Shown here piece by piece: positions 9,555 to 17,307 of a stretch of DNA of 64,000 nt. The stretch comes from Chryseobacterium angstadtii (GTDB lineage: Bacteria; Bacteroidota; Bacteroidia; Flavobacteriales; Weeksellaceae). The DNA is taken from positions 372,001-436,000 of the forward strand of contig NZ_LFND01000006.1 in the NCBI RefSeq assembly GCF_001045465.1, given 5' to 3'. Under the pieces are notes generated by a model, which did not search any database, was not told the DNA's origin, and saw only the letters and a list, made by a program, of their open reading frames with translations. How positions within the stretch are numbered: the first letter of the stretch is position 1; every line of letters starts with the position of its first letter. The position numbers were made by a program, and so were the translations under genes.

Positions 9555-9631
9555 GGGGATTAGATGGTAGGTTGTGAGTTGTTAGTTGCGGGTTTCGAGA
9601 TGCGGGTTACGGGTTACGGGGTGCGGGTTAC
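9555..9631. repeat. Degenerate 7-bp repeat tract (CYCGNAN on the minus strand)
   Basis: On the minus strand this reads as heptads: CCCGCAC, CCCGTAA, CCCGTAA, CCCGCAT, CTCGAAA, CCCGCAA, then weaker units. It fills the gap between the response regulator and the upstream gene, and its first unit contributes the TAA stop codon of that gene (9628-9630). The same unit type recurs at 25-133 and 60185-60240. Confidence 0.7.
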
Positions 9632-10347
9632 AGGTATTTGCCGTTTTTAAATTTTAAGATGCGGTAGGAGGTTTTGGAGGTTTCATTTTCTTTGCAGTCT
9701 CCGTTTACTTCTTTGGTTTTCCTGTTGACCGAAATGGTTTTGATTTTAAGATCTGTGAAATGATTCGTTTTTGTCTTGTCCATCATAATTACAGAATGAT
9801 CATCATCGGACTCACCGGTGCATCTAGTATCCCACTCTCCGCTGTAACGGCTTAATTCAAATTCATTTAAAACTTTTTTAAGGGTTTGCGCTGCAGGATA
9901 ATACAATGAGATCGTTTCTGAAGAATAAGGATTGGGCTGGCTGCCGTTTTGAACGTACACTTTCAAACCAAAAGCACGGATTTCGCTGCTAATGTTGTAC
10001 AGGCCAGTATCAATCGTTAAGCCTCTCAACATAATTGCATCTGAAGTAATTTCAACCGGATCAAAATACTGATTTTTAATTCCGCCCTTTTCATCTGTGA
10101 TCACAATATAATTCCGGATCACGAAAAAATCCTCTTCTTCTTTTCCTTGTAAAATAGGCAGAACAGCGATATAGGCATTTTCCGCATTCGGCATTTTCTT
10201 TTCTGTACAGAATTCTTCTTTAATTTTAACTTTATCCAGTTTTAAGCTTTTTATGATATTTTCAAACCGGACACTGTTGATTTCCTGCCCCTGCAAAACA
10301 CCGGCAAATGAAAAGATCATCATCCCTATGAATATATATTTCCTCAT
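9628..10347 (-). CDS. Secreted protein of unknown function in two-component locus
   Basis: I do not recognise this 239-residue protein. It has a clear signal peptide (residues 1-20, ending VLQGQ) and no further membrane segment, so it is probably periplasmic or outer-membrane associated. The body is of mixed composition, with two cysteines (in EFCTEK and DTRCTG) that could form a disulfide, and a third in the lysine- and glutamate-rich C-terminal part. It begins 11 bp after the histidine kinase gene and precedes the response regulator, so it is likely cotranscribed with the kinase and may be an accessory or signal-input component. That role is inferred from position only. Confidence 0.75.
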   Translation of the reverse strand: MRKYIFIGMMIFSFAGVLQGQEINSVRFENIIKSLKLDKVKIKEEFCTEKKMPNAENAYIAVLPILQGKEEEDFFVIRNYIVITDEKGGIKNQYFDPVEITSDAIMLRGLTIDTGLYNISSEIRAFGLKVYVQNGSQPNPYSSETISLYYPAAQTLKKVLNEFELSRYSGEWDTRCTGESDDDHSVIMMDKTKTNHFTDLKIKTISVNRKTKEVNGDCKENETSKTSYRILKFKNGKYL

Positions 10348-10358
10348 TTCTAAACGGT

Positions 10359-12149
10359 TTAAAAAAGATTGATTTTTATATTCACTACAACCCCGGCACC
10401 GTCTTCCTTATCTTTTATAGAACAGGTGATTTCTTTTTTGTAAAGGTCATTCAGCAGGCTGATTCTTTCCAGCGTATTTTTCATTCCGCGGCCTTCTCTG
10501 GTCTTCTGATGCTCGGTTTTCTGTTTTTTACTTTCCTCAATGCCTATTCCGTTATCTTCAACGGTGATTTTCAAATGCTGAGATTCTTTTGTAAAACTCA
10601 ATTTCAAAAATCCTTTGTCGCTTCTGTAGCGTAATCCGTGCCATACCGCATTTTCCAAGAACGGCTGAATAAGCATTCCGGGAACTTTGAGGCTTTGCAT
10701 ATTCAGGCTTTCGTCTACCTCAATTTCGTAATCAAATTTATCGGCAAAACGTGTTTTTTCTAAAGCCAGATAATTTTGAAGCAGATCCAGCTCCTGCTGA
10801 AAAGGAATAAAATCTTCGGCAGAGTTTTCCATGACGCCCCGCATCAGTTTGGAGAATTTCGTAAGATATTGGTTAGCTTCCAACTCGTTATTCGTTGCAA
10901 TAAAATGATTGACACTGTTTAAACTGTTAAAGATAAAATGCGGATTCATTTCACGCCGTAACGATTGTAAGGCTATTTTTTTGTTTTTAATCTGAACTTT
11001 CTTGAGCGTTCTGAAAATAAAGATGACCAGCCCGGTTAACAGAACCAAAACCCCGATCAGGCTGTAATTAAATACATTTTTCTTTCGGATGAGCGCATCT
11101 TTCAATTCTTTTTCTTTTTCCAACTGGGAAATTCTCTGTTCGGTATCTTCCAGTATTTTATTGTCTACAAGGCTTCTGTCTTTGGATACAAGATCCGGAA
11201 GCTTTCCGAGAAAATCTCTGTACAGCGAAACCGATGCGTCCGTATTTCCTGCTATATTATAAAGGCTGTCCAGTTTCTTGACACTTTTCTGAGCTTCCAT
11301 GGTATGGCCTTTTTCCAGGGCAATTCCATAGGCATTTTTTAAAAGAGCCACAGCTTCCCGGGGATCATTTTTCTTGATATAAATATCAGCCAGCTCCTGA
11401 ATCTGGTTGACTTTCTCCTGAGAATTTTCTTTAACAAAATCTTCTTTCAGGACGCTTTTTTTGGCTTCAATGGCTTTATCAAAATTCCTGTTTTCAACAT
11501 AAAAATTGGTCAGTTTCTGATTGATTTCCAACGCCTGCTGAGGGGCTTCTTTCTTGGAAATCACATAAGCATTATTCAGGTTTTCTTCCGCTTTGGGAAT
11601 ATCTTTCTGCTGAATATTCACATCTGCCATTTGGCTGTAACTGGCTGCAAGATCGCCTTTATCTTTTGTTTTAAGACCTATATTGATATTATCCTGAATG
11701 GCTTCTTCTTTTTGTTCGGCAGTAGGAGAAGAAAGTCTTGCCACATCATTGGCATTCACTGCCCTGCTCTTTTCACTGTAGCTTATCTCGGCAGCCATGC
11801 TGTAATTGCTGATTGCCGGAGTTATTTTGTTCTGCTTTTCCTGTGACTGAGCAATTTTCCGGGTAACAGATTCCAGATTTTTTTTATCATTAAGGTTTTT
11901 ATAAATAGTTCTGGCCTTCACCAAAAACTCTTCACTCTTGGCATAGTTTCCCTGATTATAGTAATTGTTGGCAATTCCTACATAGGTGTCGGCAACTCCT
12001 TTATCATCATTATTATCCACCGCTTTTTTCAGCTTCGCAGCAGATTTGTAGGCTTGGGTAACCCGCGTGGAATCCTGTGCTGTACAGAAATTTCCTGCAG
12101 CAAGAATGAAGATGAAGAATATTTTCACAATTAAATTCACGGATTTCAA
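10359..12149 (-). CDS. TPR-containing LytS-type sensor histidine kinase
   Basis: The 596-residue protein has a signal peptide (1-24), a periplasmic region of tetratricopeptide-like helical pairs (about 30-320), a short coiled segment, one membrane helix (361-380) and a cytoplasmic kinase. The phospho-acceptor is H404 in LRREMNPHFIFNSLNSV, the signature of the His_kinase (PF06580) class. The ATP-binding part has ENAVWHGL near 503 and EDNGIGI near 540. This architecture is common in Bacteroidetes and pairs with LytTR regulators, here the one at 8814-9548. A LytTR-type repeat pair at 12196-12226 lies in its own upstream region, suggesting autoregulation. Confidence 0.93.
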   Translation of the reverse strand: MKSVNLIVKIFFIFILAAGNFCTAQDSTRVTQAYKSAAKLKKAVDNNDDKGVADTYVGIANNYYNQGNYAKSEEFLVKARTIYKNLNDKKNLESVTRKIAQSQEKQNKITPAISNYSMAAEISYSEKSRAVNANDVARLSSPTAEQKEEAIQDNINIGLKTKDKGDLAASYSQMADVNIQQKDIPKAEENLNNAYVISKKEAPQQALEINQKLTNFYVENRNFDKAIEAKKSVLKEDFVKENSQEKVNQIQELADIYIKKNDPREAVALLKNAYGIALEKGHTMEAQKSVKKLDSLYNIAGNTDASVSLYRDFLGKLPDLVSKDRSLVDNKILEDTEQRISQLEKEKELKDALIRKKNVFNYSLIGVLVLLTGLVIFIFRTLKKVQIKNKKIALQSLRREMNPHFIFNSLNSVNHFIATNNELEANQYLTKFSKLMRGVMENSAEDFIPFQQELDLLQNYLALEKTRFADKFDYEIEVDESLNMQSLKVPGMLIQPFLENAVWHGLRYRSDKGFLKLSFTKESQHLKITVEDNGIGIEESKKQKTEHQKTREGRGMKNTLERISLLNDLYKKEITCSIKDKEDGAGVVVNIKINLF

Positions 12150-12159
12150 ATCTTTAATG

Positions 12160-12167
12160 CAAAGTAA
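12160..12167 (-). promoter_or_regulatory. Possible -7 box of the histidine kinase gene
   Basis: On the minus strand the sequence is TTACTTTG, matching TAnnTTTG in seven of eight positions, with the kinase start codon only about 10 bp downstream. It lies 28 bp from the nearest LytTR-type repeat unit (12196). Confidence 0.35.
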
Positions 12168-12195
12168 CTAAAACTTTATGTATCCTTTTCTATTC

Positions 12196-12226
12196 TTTAC
12201 CAAGTCAAAACCTTATTTCACCCAGT
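12196..12226. promoter_or_regulatory. Candidate LytTR operator upstream of histidine kinase
   Basis: TTTACCAAGT at 12196-12205 and TTCACCCAGT at 12217-12226 are direct repeats exactly 21 bp apart. They match the two cleaner sites at 12434-12464 and 13262-13292 in unit sequence and spacing. The site is 47-77 bp upstream of the kinase start codon. Confidence 0.5.
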
Positions 12227-12344
12227 TCTGTACCTTCAGGAATGTACAACGGACAATTTGAAACTTAAAATCAAAAGATAAGTTTTGGGACTGAATGCAG
12301 AACTGAAGGACCAATCCTTGTCAAGGTTTTGAATTTTGACAAGG
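12223..12344. other. Inverted repeats in the gap between kinase and SIMPL genes
   Basis: The 374-bp gap 12150-12523 holds, besides the operators, several inverted repeats: CAGTTCTG with CAGAACTG, CCTTCAG with CTGAAGG, AAACTTA with TAAGTTT, and CCTTGTCAA (12316-12324) with TTGACAAGG (12336-12344). No gene fits. The last hairpin could end transcription but lacks a T-run. Confidence 0.4.
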
Positions 12345-12433
12345 GTTATTGATTAAGATACGGGTGGTTTAAAATTTAATTTCAAAACGCTTTAAAAGGC
12401 AAGTGTTAAAGGAATCCCGCCTTTTTCCAGCCA

Positions 12434-12464
12434 TCCACCAAGTGAAAAGCTTCTTTCACCAAGT
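12434..12464 (+). promoter_or_regulatory. Candidate LytTR operator upstream of the SIMPL gene
   Basis: CACCAAGT occurs at 12436-12443 and 12457-12464, period 21 bp. Read on the other strand it is ACTTGGTGA, 12 bp, ACTTGGTGG, the 9-N12-9 arrangement known for LytTR sites. The right edge is 27 bp from the -7 box at 12492 and 59 bp from the start codon. Confidence 0.65.
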
Positions 12465-12491
12465 CTCTTCATTCCGGGTTTCCTATCGCCG

Positions 12492-12499
12492 TAATTTTA
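12492..12499 (+). promoter_or_regulatory. -7 box of the SIMPL gene
   Basis: TAATTTTA matches the Bacteroidetes -7 consensus TAnnTTTG in seven of eight positions. The wider context TAATTTTACTnCAG is repeated at the same distance from the operator in front of the DUF4139 gene, which supports it as a real promoter. No good TTTG is present at -33, in keeping with activator dependence. Confidence 0.55.
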
Positions 12500-12523
12500 C
12501 TCCAGAATTTAAAACAAGAAATT

Positions 12524-13198
12524 ATGAAATTGAGACATTTTTTATTAATCGGAATCTTTACTCTGGGAAGTTTTGTTCATGCACAGGAAGTAAAGAAAAA
12601 TGCTATTGAAGTAACAGGTATTGCAGAAATGGAAGTGGAACCGGATGAGATCATCTTCAGCATCGGCATTAAAGCGGATAACAAAAACGATCTGGCAGAC
12701 AATGAAAAGAAACTGTTTGAAACATTGAAAAATTCCGGCGTAAAGAACGAGGACATTAAGTTTAAATCTATGTACCAGAATATATACGCCAAAAACGGAA
12801 AGTTCACAAAAAGCTACCAGTTCAAAGCCAGTACAAAAGCCAATATCAGTAAGTTATTCGAAGATCTGAATCAGAAATGGGTAAGCAACCTGAATATTGC
12901 AGAAGTGAAGAATACAAAAATCGCCGACTTCAAGAAAACAGTGAAGATCAATGCTTTAAAAGCAGCCAGAGAAAAGGCAGATTATCTTCTGGAAAGCATG
13001 GGCAAAAAGACCGGCGCACCTCTTGAGATCATCGAAATTGAAGACTATACCAGCGATATGATTCTTCCCGCAGCTTATAAAAGCAGCATGAGCAATGTAC
13101 GGCTTGAGGCGGCAGATGCTCCGGTAGATTTTTCTTTTGATAATATTGAGAATATCAAACTTAAATACAGTATCAAAACAAGATACGAAATCCTTTAA
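12524..13198 (+). CDS. SIMPL (DUF541) domain protein
   Basis: The 224-residue protein has a signal peptide (1-20, ending VHAQ) and one SIMPL/DUF541 domain over the rest, opening with the typical VTGIAEMEVEPDEIIFSIGI. A helix rich in AREKADYLLESMGKKTG and a final KYSIKTRYEI strand are also family features. SIMPL proteins such as E. coli YggE are periplasmic or outer-membrane proteins linked to stress tolerance, with no known catalysis. The gene is preceded by a LytTR-type operator and followed by its own terminator. The next gene, DUF4139, has an almost identical control region. Confidence 0.9.
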   Translation: MKLRHFLLIGIFTLGSFVHAQEVKKNAIEVTGIAEMEVEPDEIIFSIGIKADNKNDLADNEKKLFETLKNSGVKNEDIKFKSMYQNIYAKNGKFTKSYQFKASTKANISKLFEDLNQKWVSNLNIAEVKNTKIADFKKTVKINALKAAREKADYLLESMGKKTGAPLEIIEIEDYTSDMILPAAYKSSMSNVRLEAADAPVDFSFDNIENIKLKYSIKTRYEIL

Positions 13199-13214
13199 AA
13201 TTAACAGATTTAAG

Positions 13215-13246
13215 AAACAGTCCGAAAGGGCTGTTTTTCTTTTTTA
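13215..13246 (+). terminator. Terminator after the SIMPL gene
   Basis: AACAGTCC pairs with GGGCTGTT (one G-T wobble) around a GAAA loop, followed by a long T-rich run. It separates the SIMPL gene from the DUF4139-VWA operon. Confidence 0.7.
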
Positions 13247-13261
13247 GCCCCGGTATTTAAG

Positions 13262-13292
13262 TTCACCAAGTGAAAGCAGGGTTTCACCAAGT
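13262..13292 (+). promoter_or_regulatory. Candidate LytTR operator upstream of the DUF4139 gene
   Basis: TTCACCAAGT occurs at 13262-13271 and again at 13283-13292, an exact ten-base direct repeat with a 21-bp period. It is 27 bp from the -7 box and 60 bp from the start codon, the same layout as the SIMPL site. Confidence 0.7.
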
Positions 13293-13319
13293 CTCCGGAT
13301 TCTGAGCTTTAAATAGGGA

Positions 13320-13327
13320 TAATTTTA
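13320..13327 (+). promoter_or_regulatory. -7 box of the DUF4139-VWA operon
   Basis: TAATTTTA followed by CTACAG, closely matching the SIMPL promoter (TAATTTTA, CTCCAG) and at the same 27-bp distance from the operator. Confidence 0.55.
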
Positions 13328-13352
13328 CTACAGGAATTTAAAATAATATACT

Positions 13353-14954
13353 ATGAAACGCTATTTAATACTATTCATTACATTCTCTGTTTCCCTGTTA
13401 CGGGCACAGGAAATTAAAAAAGAAATTGAAGTAAAACAGGCCACTGTATTTCTTCAGGGAGCCAAAGTTTTCGGAAGCACCAATGTAAGTCTTCAGAAGG
13501 GAAGAAATAAGGTGAGAATCATTAACCTTCCCAATAATCTGGATGAGAATACTTACAAAATCAATCTTGAAAAAAGCACGACTCTTCTTTCTATAACGCC
13601 TCAAAGTAATTTTTTGAAAACGGAAGATCTGTCCGAAGGTGAAAAGAAACTGGATGATGAGAGAAAGAAACTGCAAAAACAGGTTAATCTGCTGAATATT
13701 CAGATTAAAAATCTAACGGGTGAACAAAACATCATTAATGACAATTTAAAAGTCTCTACCAATGATAAATCCACTCCGCAGGAACAACTGATTAAGCTAA
13801 CCGAATTTTACAGAAAAAGAATGCTGGAAATAGATAATCAGGTTTTTATTTTGAATGAGCAAAAAGCTGTTTTAGACGAAGGTATTGCTAAGATTAATAA
13901 GCAATACGCAGAAGAGCAGACCCACAAAAATACCAACAGAAAAGAACTTATTCTGGAAATCCTTGCAGACCGCGAAACCAATCTCAATCTGGGAGTAAGT
14001 TATATCGTTTCTGATGCAGGCTGGATACCGTCTTATGATCTGCGGGCAGAATCTGTGAAGAAACCACTCGAAATGGTTTACAAAGGAAAAATCTATCAAA
14101 AAACCGGACAGGACTGGAAAAATGTAAAGCTTTTTGTTTCTACCTACAGACCATCTTACAATCAGGACAGACCTATTCTTTCTCCTCTTTACGTTGCTGA
14201 ATACACTCCTTACAATGAACGGGCTGAAACCGCCAACTACAGTTTGAAAGCTGCTACAAAAGAAGTGAATTCCTACCAGATAAGACAGGATGCCGCTATT
14301 TCGCAAAGCCAGATTCCGGTAGCTACTGTTTCGGACAGCCAGATGAACGTTATTTATGAACTTAATTACGAACAAACCATAGTAAGTCAGGAAAAAGAAC
14401 AGTATGTCATCCTTGATAAAAAACAGATTGACGCTACCTACAAATACCACACGGTTCCGAAACTGAACAATCAGGTGTTCCTGATGGCCTTTATTAAAAA
14501 CTGGCAGAACCTCAATCTGATCTCGGGAGAAGCCAATATTTATTTTGAAGATAATTATATCGGAAAAACAAATATCACCAGCCATTATGTAAAAGATGAA
14601 TTCCCGATTTCCCTGGGTGTAGATGAAAGAATCACCGTAAAAAGGATTAAACTGGAAGACAAAACATCCCAAAAGAACTTTAACACCAATAAATGGGAAA
14701 CAGAATCTTTCCAAATCATTATCAGAAACAATACAAAAGAAAATATTGAACTGGAAATCCTTGATCAGCTCCCGATCAGCGAAAATTCTAAAATACAGGT
14801 CAAAGCCTTAGAAATAGGCAACGGAAGCCTTGACGGGAAAACAGGAAGCATTCTTTGGACCAGAAACATCGGCAGCGGAAGTTCGGACAAGATTAATTTC
14901 TCTTACGAAGTGAAGTATCCAAAAGACATGCAGATTCAATATTACAGCAGATAA
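13353..14954 (+). CDS. DUF4139 (mucoidy inhibitor MuiA-type) protein
   Basis: The 533-residue protein has a short signal peptide (about 1-18), an N-terminal DUF4140 domain that opens with IEVKQATVFLQGAKVFGS, a coiled coil at about 90-190, and a C-terminal DUF4139 domain (about 205-530) with SYIVSDAGWIPSYDLRAE and a final SYEVKYPKDMQI. Proteins of this build are widespread in Bacteroidetes; one is named for a mucoidy-inhibitor relative, but no biochemical role is established. It is the first gene of an operon with the VWA gene 17 bp downstream and has a LytTR-type operator, so it probably belongs to an envelope-response regulon. Confidence 0.9.
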   Translation: MKRYLILFITFSVSLLRAQEIKKEIEVKQATVFLQGAKVFGSTNVSLQKGRNKVRIINLPNNLDENTYKINLEKSTTLLSITPQSNFLKTEDLSEGEKKLDDERKKLQKQVNLLNIQIKNLTGEQNIINDNLKVSTNDKSTPQEQLIKLTEFYRKRMLEIDNQVFILNEQKAVLDEGIAKINKQYAEEQTHKNTNRKELILEILADRETNLNLGVSYIVSDAGWIPSYDLRAESVKKPLEMVYKGKIYQKTGQDWKNVKLFVSTYRPSYNQDRPILSPLYVAEYTPYNERAETANYSLKAATKEVNSYQIRQDAAISQSQIPVATVSDSQMNVIYELNYEQTIVSQEKEQYVILDKKQIDATYKYHTVPKLNNQVFLMAFIKNWQNLNLISGEANIYFEDNYIGKTNITSHYVKDEFPISLGVDERITVKRIKLEDKTSQKNFNTNKWETESFQIIIRNNTKENIELEILDQLPISENSKIQVKALEIGNGSLDGKTGSILWTRNIGSGSSDKINFSYEVKYPKDMQIQYYSR

Positions 14955-14971
14955 CCAATAAAAAAAATAAT

Positions 14972-16165
14972 ATGACAACTTTAAAAATCTTAGCAATGAC
15001 AGCTGCAACCGCTTTTTTAAGCTCAGGCAGTTTTTCAGACATCCGCTGTTCAAACAGCACAACAACAGACAGAGCAACATTGGTACAGAATGCTTCTATA
15101 CCCAAGATACCCACTCCGTCAAAAGACAATAAAATTCAGGTTGCCCTTCTTCTTGATACGTCCAACAGTATGGACGGCCTTATTGATCAGGCTAAATCAA
15201 GGCTGTGGAATATTGTGAATACATTAACCACATTAAAGTATAACGGACAGGCTCCTCAGATAGAAATTGCGCTTTATGAGTATGGTAATGACGGGATTCA
15301 TGATGAGAACTACATCCGCCAGGTAGCCCCATTAACACAGGATCTTGATTTGGTTTCTGAAAAATTATTCGCCCTGAGAACCAATGGCGGCAGCGAATAC
15401 TGCGGTGCTGTGATCCGGGATGCTTCCATGAATCTGAACTGGGACGGCAACGAAAAAAGCATGAAACTGATCTACATTGCAGGAAATGAACCTTTTGACC
15501 AGGGAAGGGTAAATTACAAAGAAGTGATCTCCAAAGCCAAGAGTAAAAACATCTACACCAATACTATTTTCTGCGGAAGCAAAGAGGAAGGAATCCAAAC
15601 TTTCTGGCAGAACGGCTCTGTTCTCGGCGGCGGAAAATATTTCAATATCGACAGTGACAGGAAGGTGATTTATATTGAAACGCCTTATGATGTGAGAATT
15701 TCAGAATGCAATACAAAACTGAATGACACCTACATCTACTACGGAAGTCATGGCTCCGAATATAAGCTAAAACAGGCAGCTCAGGACAAGAATGCAGAAG
15801 TACAGTCCGTATCCAATTATGTGGAAAGAACCGTTGCCAAGTCTAAAAAGAATGCTTACAAAAATGATCATTGGGACCTTGTAGACAAAGCTGAAAAAGA
15901 TGCCGGATTTATTGCTACCGTTAAAGACGATGCACTTCCCGCCGAACTGAAAGGTAAAAGCAAAGAAGAGATTAAAAAAGCGGTTGCCGTAAAATCTACC
16001 GAACGGGGAAAAATCCAGAAGGAAATTGAGGAACTGTCCGGAAAACGTCAGAAATACATTGATGCTGAAATGAAAAAAAGAGGCAGTACAGATGCCGATG
16101 ATCTTGGAAAAGCTATTGAAAGATCAATCCTTGATCAGGCCAAAAAGAATGGCTACACCCAGTAA
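14972..16165 (+). CDS. Secreted von Willebrand factor A domain protein
   Basis: The 397-residue protein has an N-terminal hydrophobic export segment (about 4-20), a VWA domain (about 55-250) with an intact metal site DTSNS at 62-66, and a C-terminal lysine- and glutamate-rich helical region (about 270-397). VWA domains bind protein partners through a metal ion. The segment LRTNGGSEYCGAVI with its cysteine is conserved-looking, but I cannot assign it. It follows the DUF4139 gene by 17 bp and is surely cotranscribed. The operon ends in a strong terminator. Confidence 0.9.
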   Translation: MTTLKILAMTAATAFLSSGSFSDIRCSNSTTTDRATLVQNASIPKIPTPSKDNKIQVALLLDTSNSMDGLIDQAKSRLWNIVNTLTTLKYNGQAPQIEIALYEYGNDGIHDENYIRQVAPLTQDLDLVSEKLFALRTNGGSEYCGAVIRDASMNLNWDGNEKSMKLIYIAGNEPFDQGRVNYKEVISKAKSKNIYTNTIFCGSKEEGIQTFWQNGSVLGGGKYFNIDSDRKVIYIETPYDVRISECNTKLNDTYIYYGSHGSEYKLKQAAQDKNAEVQSVSNYVERTVAKSKKNAYKNDHWDLVDKAEKDAGFIATVKDDALPAELKGKSKEEIKKAVAVKSTERGKIQKEIEELSGKRQKYIDAEMKKRGSTDADDLGKAIERSILDQAKKNGYTQ

Positions 16166-16201
16166 ACAAAATGCCCGTTCATGATGAGCGGGCATTTTGT
16201 T
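16165..16201. terminator. Bidirectional terminator between convergent genes
   Basis: AACAAAATGCCCG and CGGGCATTTTGTT form a perfect 13-bp stem with an 11-nt loop. A- and T-runs on both sides let it serve the VWA operon and the convergent gene, whose stop codon it touches. Confidence 0.85.
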
Positions 16202-16883
16202 ATTTGATCTGATAAATTGAAAAAAAGGATGAACTTCCAGCCAGCAATTCTAAAGACAAAAGGCTGGTTCTTGCGCCGAAAAAAACCTGATCACCCGCAT
16301 CCAGTGCCACAATATTCTGGGTTTTTCTTGTGGGAGGTGAAACGTTTACATTTAATAGACTGATATTCAGATAGCTTTCGTCTGCAATCAATTCCGGAGG
16401 ATTATTTCCTCTTTTAACAAAAATTCCTGCTCCGAAATCTCCTACTCCAACAAGAGAAGAGGCTTTCAGCTGAACATAGATGTCATAGATTCCCTTTCCG
16501 GGTGCCGTAAATGTGTAATTTCCCACATCAAAATCATTATTTTCATCAATAATTTCTCTGTCGAATCCTACTTTCAACCAGTTTGAAAGTATTGATAGGG
16601 ACAGTAGTATAGTTCCATCGGTACCGGCACCGGATACATACGACTTTATATTCTGATTCAGTAACTGTTGTTTTGAAATGGTCTGCACATACCCACCGCC
16701 AGTTTTTACAAGGATAGAATCCGCACATGAACCTCCTTCACATTGCTCTGCAACCCGTACCCGAAGATCTCCGTTAATATCAAGCATCGCTTCCGGAACT
16801 GCAGTATTGATACCCATCTGAGCTGCTGTTTTTATCATAATAAAAATAAACAGCACTACGAAAATATTTCTATTATTTCTCAT
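16200..16883 (-). CDS. Secreted protein, C1q-like fold suspected
   Basis: The 227-residue protein has a signal peptide (1-22, ending TAAQ) followed by MGINTAVPEAMLDINGDLRVR, a sequence type seen at the mature N-terminus of many flavobacterial surface proteins. The C-terminal 130 residues are rich in beta strands, with FTAPGKGIYDIYVQLKAS and VALDAGDQVFFGAR patterns reminiscent of C1q/TNF-like jelly-roll domains. No catalytic motif or sorting domain is visible. It is transcribed alone. Role unknown, possibly surface adhesion; the fold assignment is tentative. Confidence 0.75.
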   Translation of the reverse strand: MRNNRNIFVVLFIFIMIKTAAQMGINTAVPEAMLDINGDLRVRVAEQCEGGSCADSILVKTGGGYVQTISKQQLLNQNIKSYVSGAGTDGTILLSLSILSNWLKVGFDREIIDENNDFDVGNYTFTAPGKGIYDIYVQLKASSLVGVGDFGAGIFVKRGNNPPELIADESYLNISLLNVNVSPPTRKTQNIVALDAGDQVFFGARTSLLSLELLAGSSSFFSIYQIK

Positions 16884-17208
16884 GGTATTAGGATTTAATT
16901 AGTCTAAATTATGATTTTATGAAAAATAAAGACCTATAATAAAAGGCTTAATCATGGTTTATTAACTTAGGTTAAATGATTTATTTGCTAAGGTTAATAA
17001 AGCAGGCAGCATAGAATAAAATCTATAAAAAAAACCACATACATTTCTTTGAAAATCAGTAAATTGTATAGTCAAACAATTAGATCTGAGTGGGAAAACC
17101 AAACGGAAAAACAGCGTATTTTAAGGCGTATTCCTATTTTATAATCAGTAAATATATTTTCCCATGAGGAATGATTATGCTGTTTGGGGAAGTGGAATAC
17201 TATTTACG

Positions 17209-17234
17209 TTCAGTATAGAAAATTGCATACTGAA
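17209..17234. promoter_or_regulatory. Inverted repeat upstream of Crp-family regulator gene
   Basis: TTCAGTAT (17209-17216) and ATACTGAA (17227-17234) are perfect inverted 8-mers separated by 10 bp, 74 bp before the regulator start codon. A related half, GAATACTA, lies just upstream near 17195. It could be an autoregulatory operator. The rest of the 424-bp gap 16884-17307 is AT-rich and shows nothing else I can name. Confidence 0.45.
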
Positions 17235-17307
17235 TGATAATAAGATGTAAAAAATAGTTTCAATAAATTTTTAAATTAAAATTCATAAATTAAACAAAAA
17301 ACACAAT

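Noticed and set aside
8814-12149. Treating the two-component genes as an acquired island
   Set aside because: Base composition and codon use look like the neighbours, and there is no integrase, transposase or tRNA-linked attachment site.
13872-14714. 280-codon antisense frame inside the DUF4139 gene
   Set aside because: Composition is that of the complement of a real coding sequence; the sense strand has two recognised domains and a promoter.
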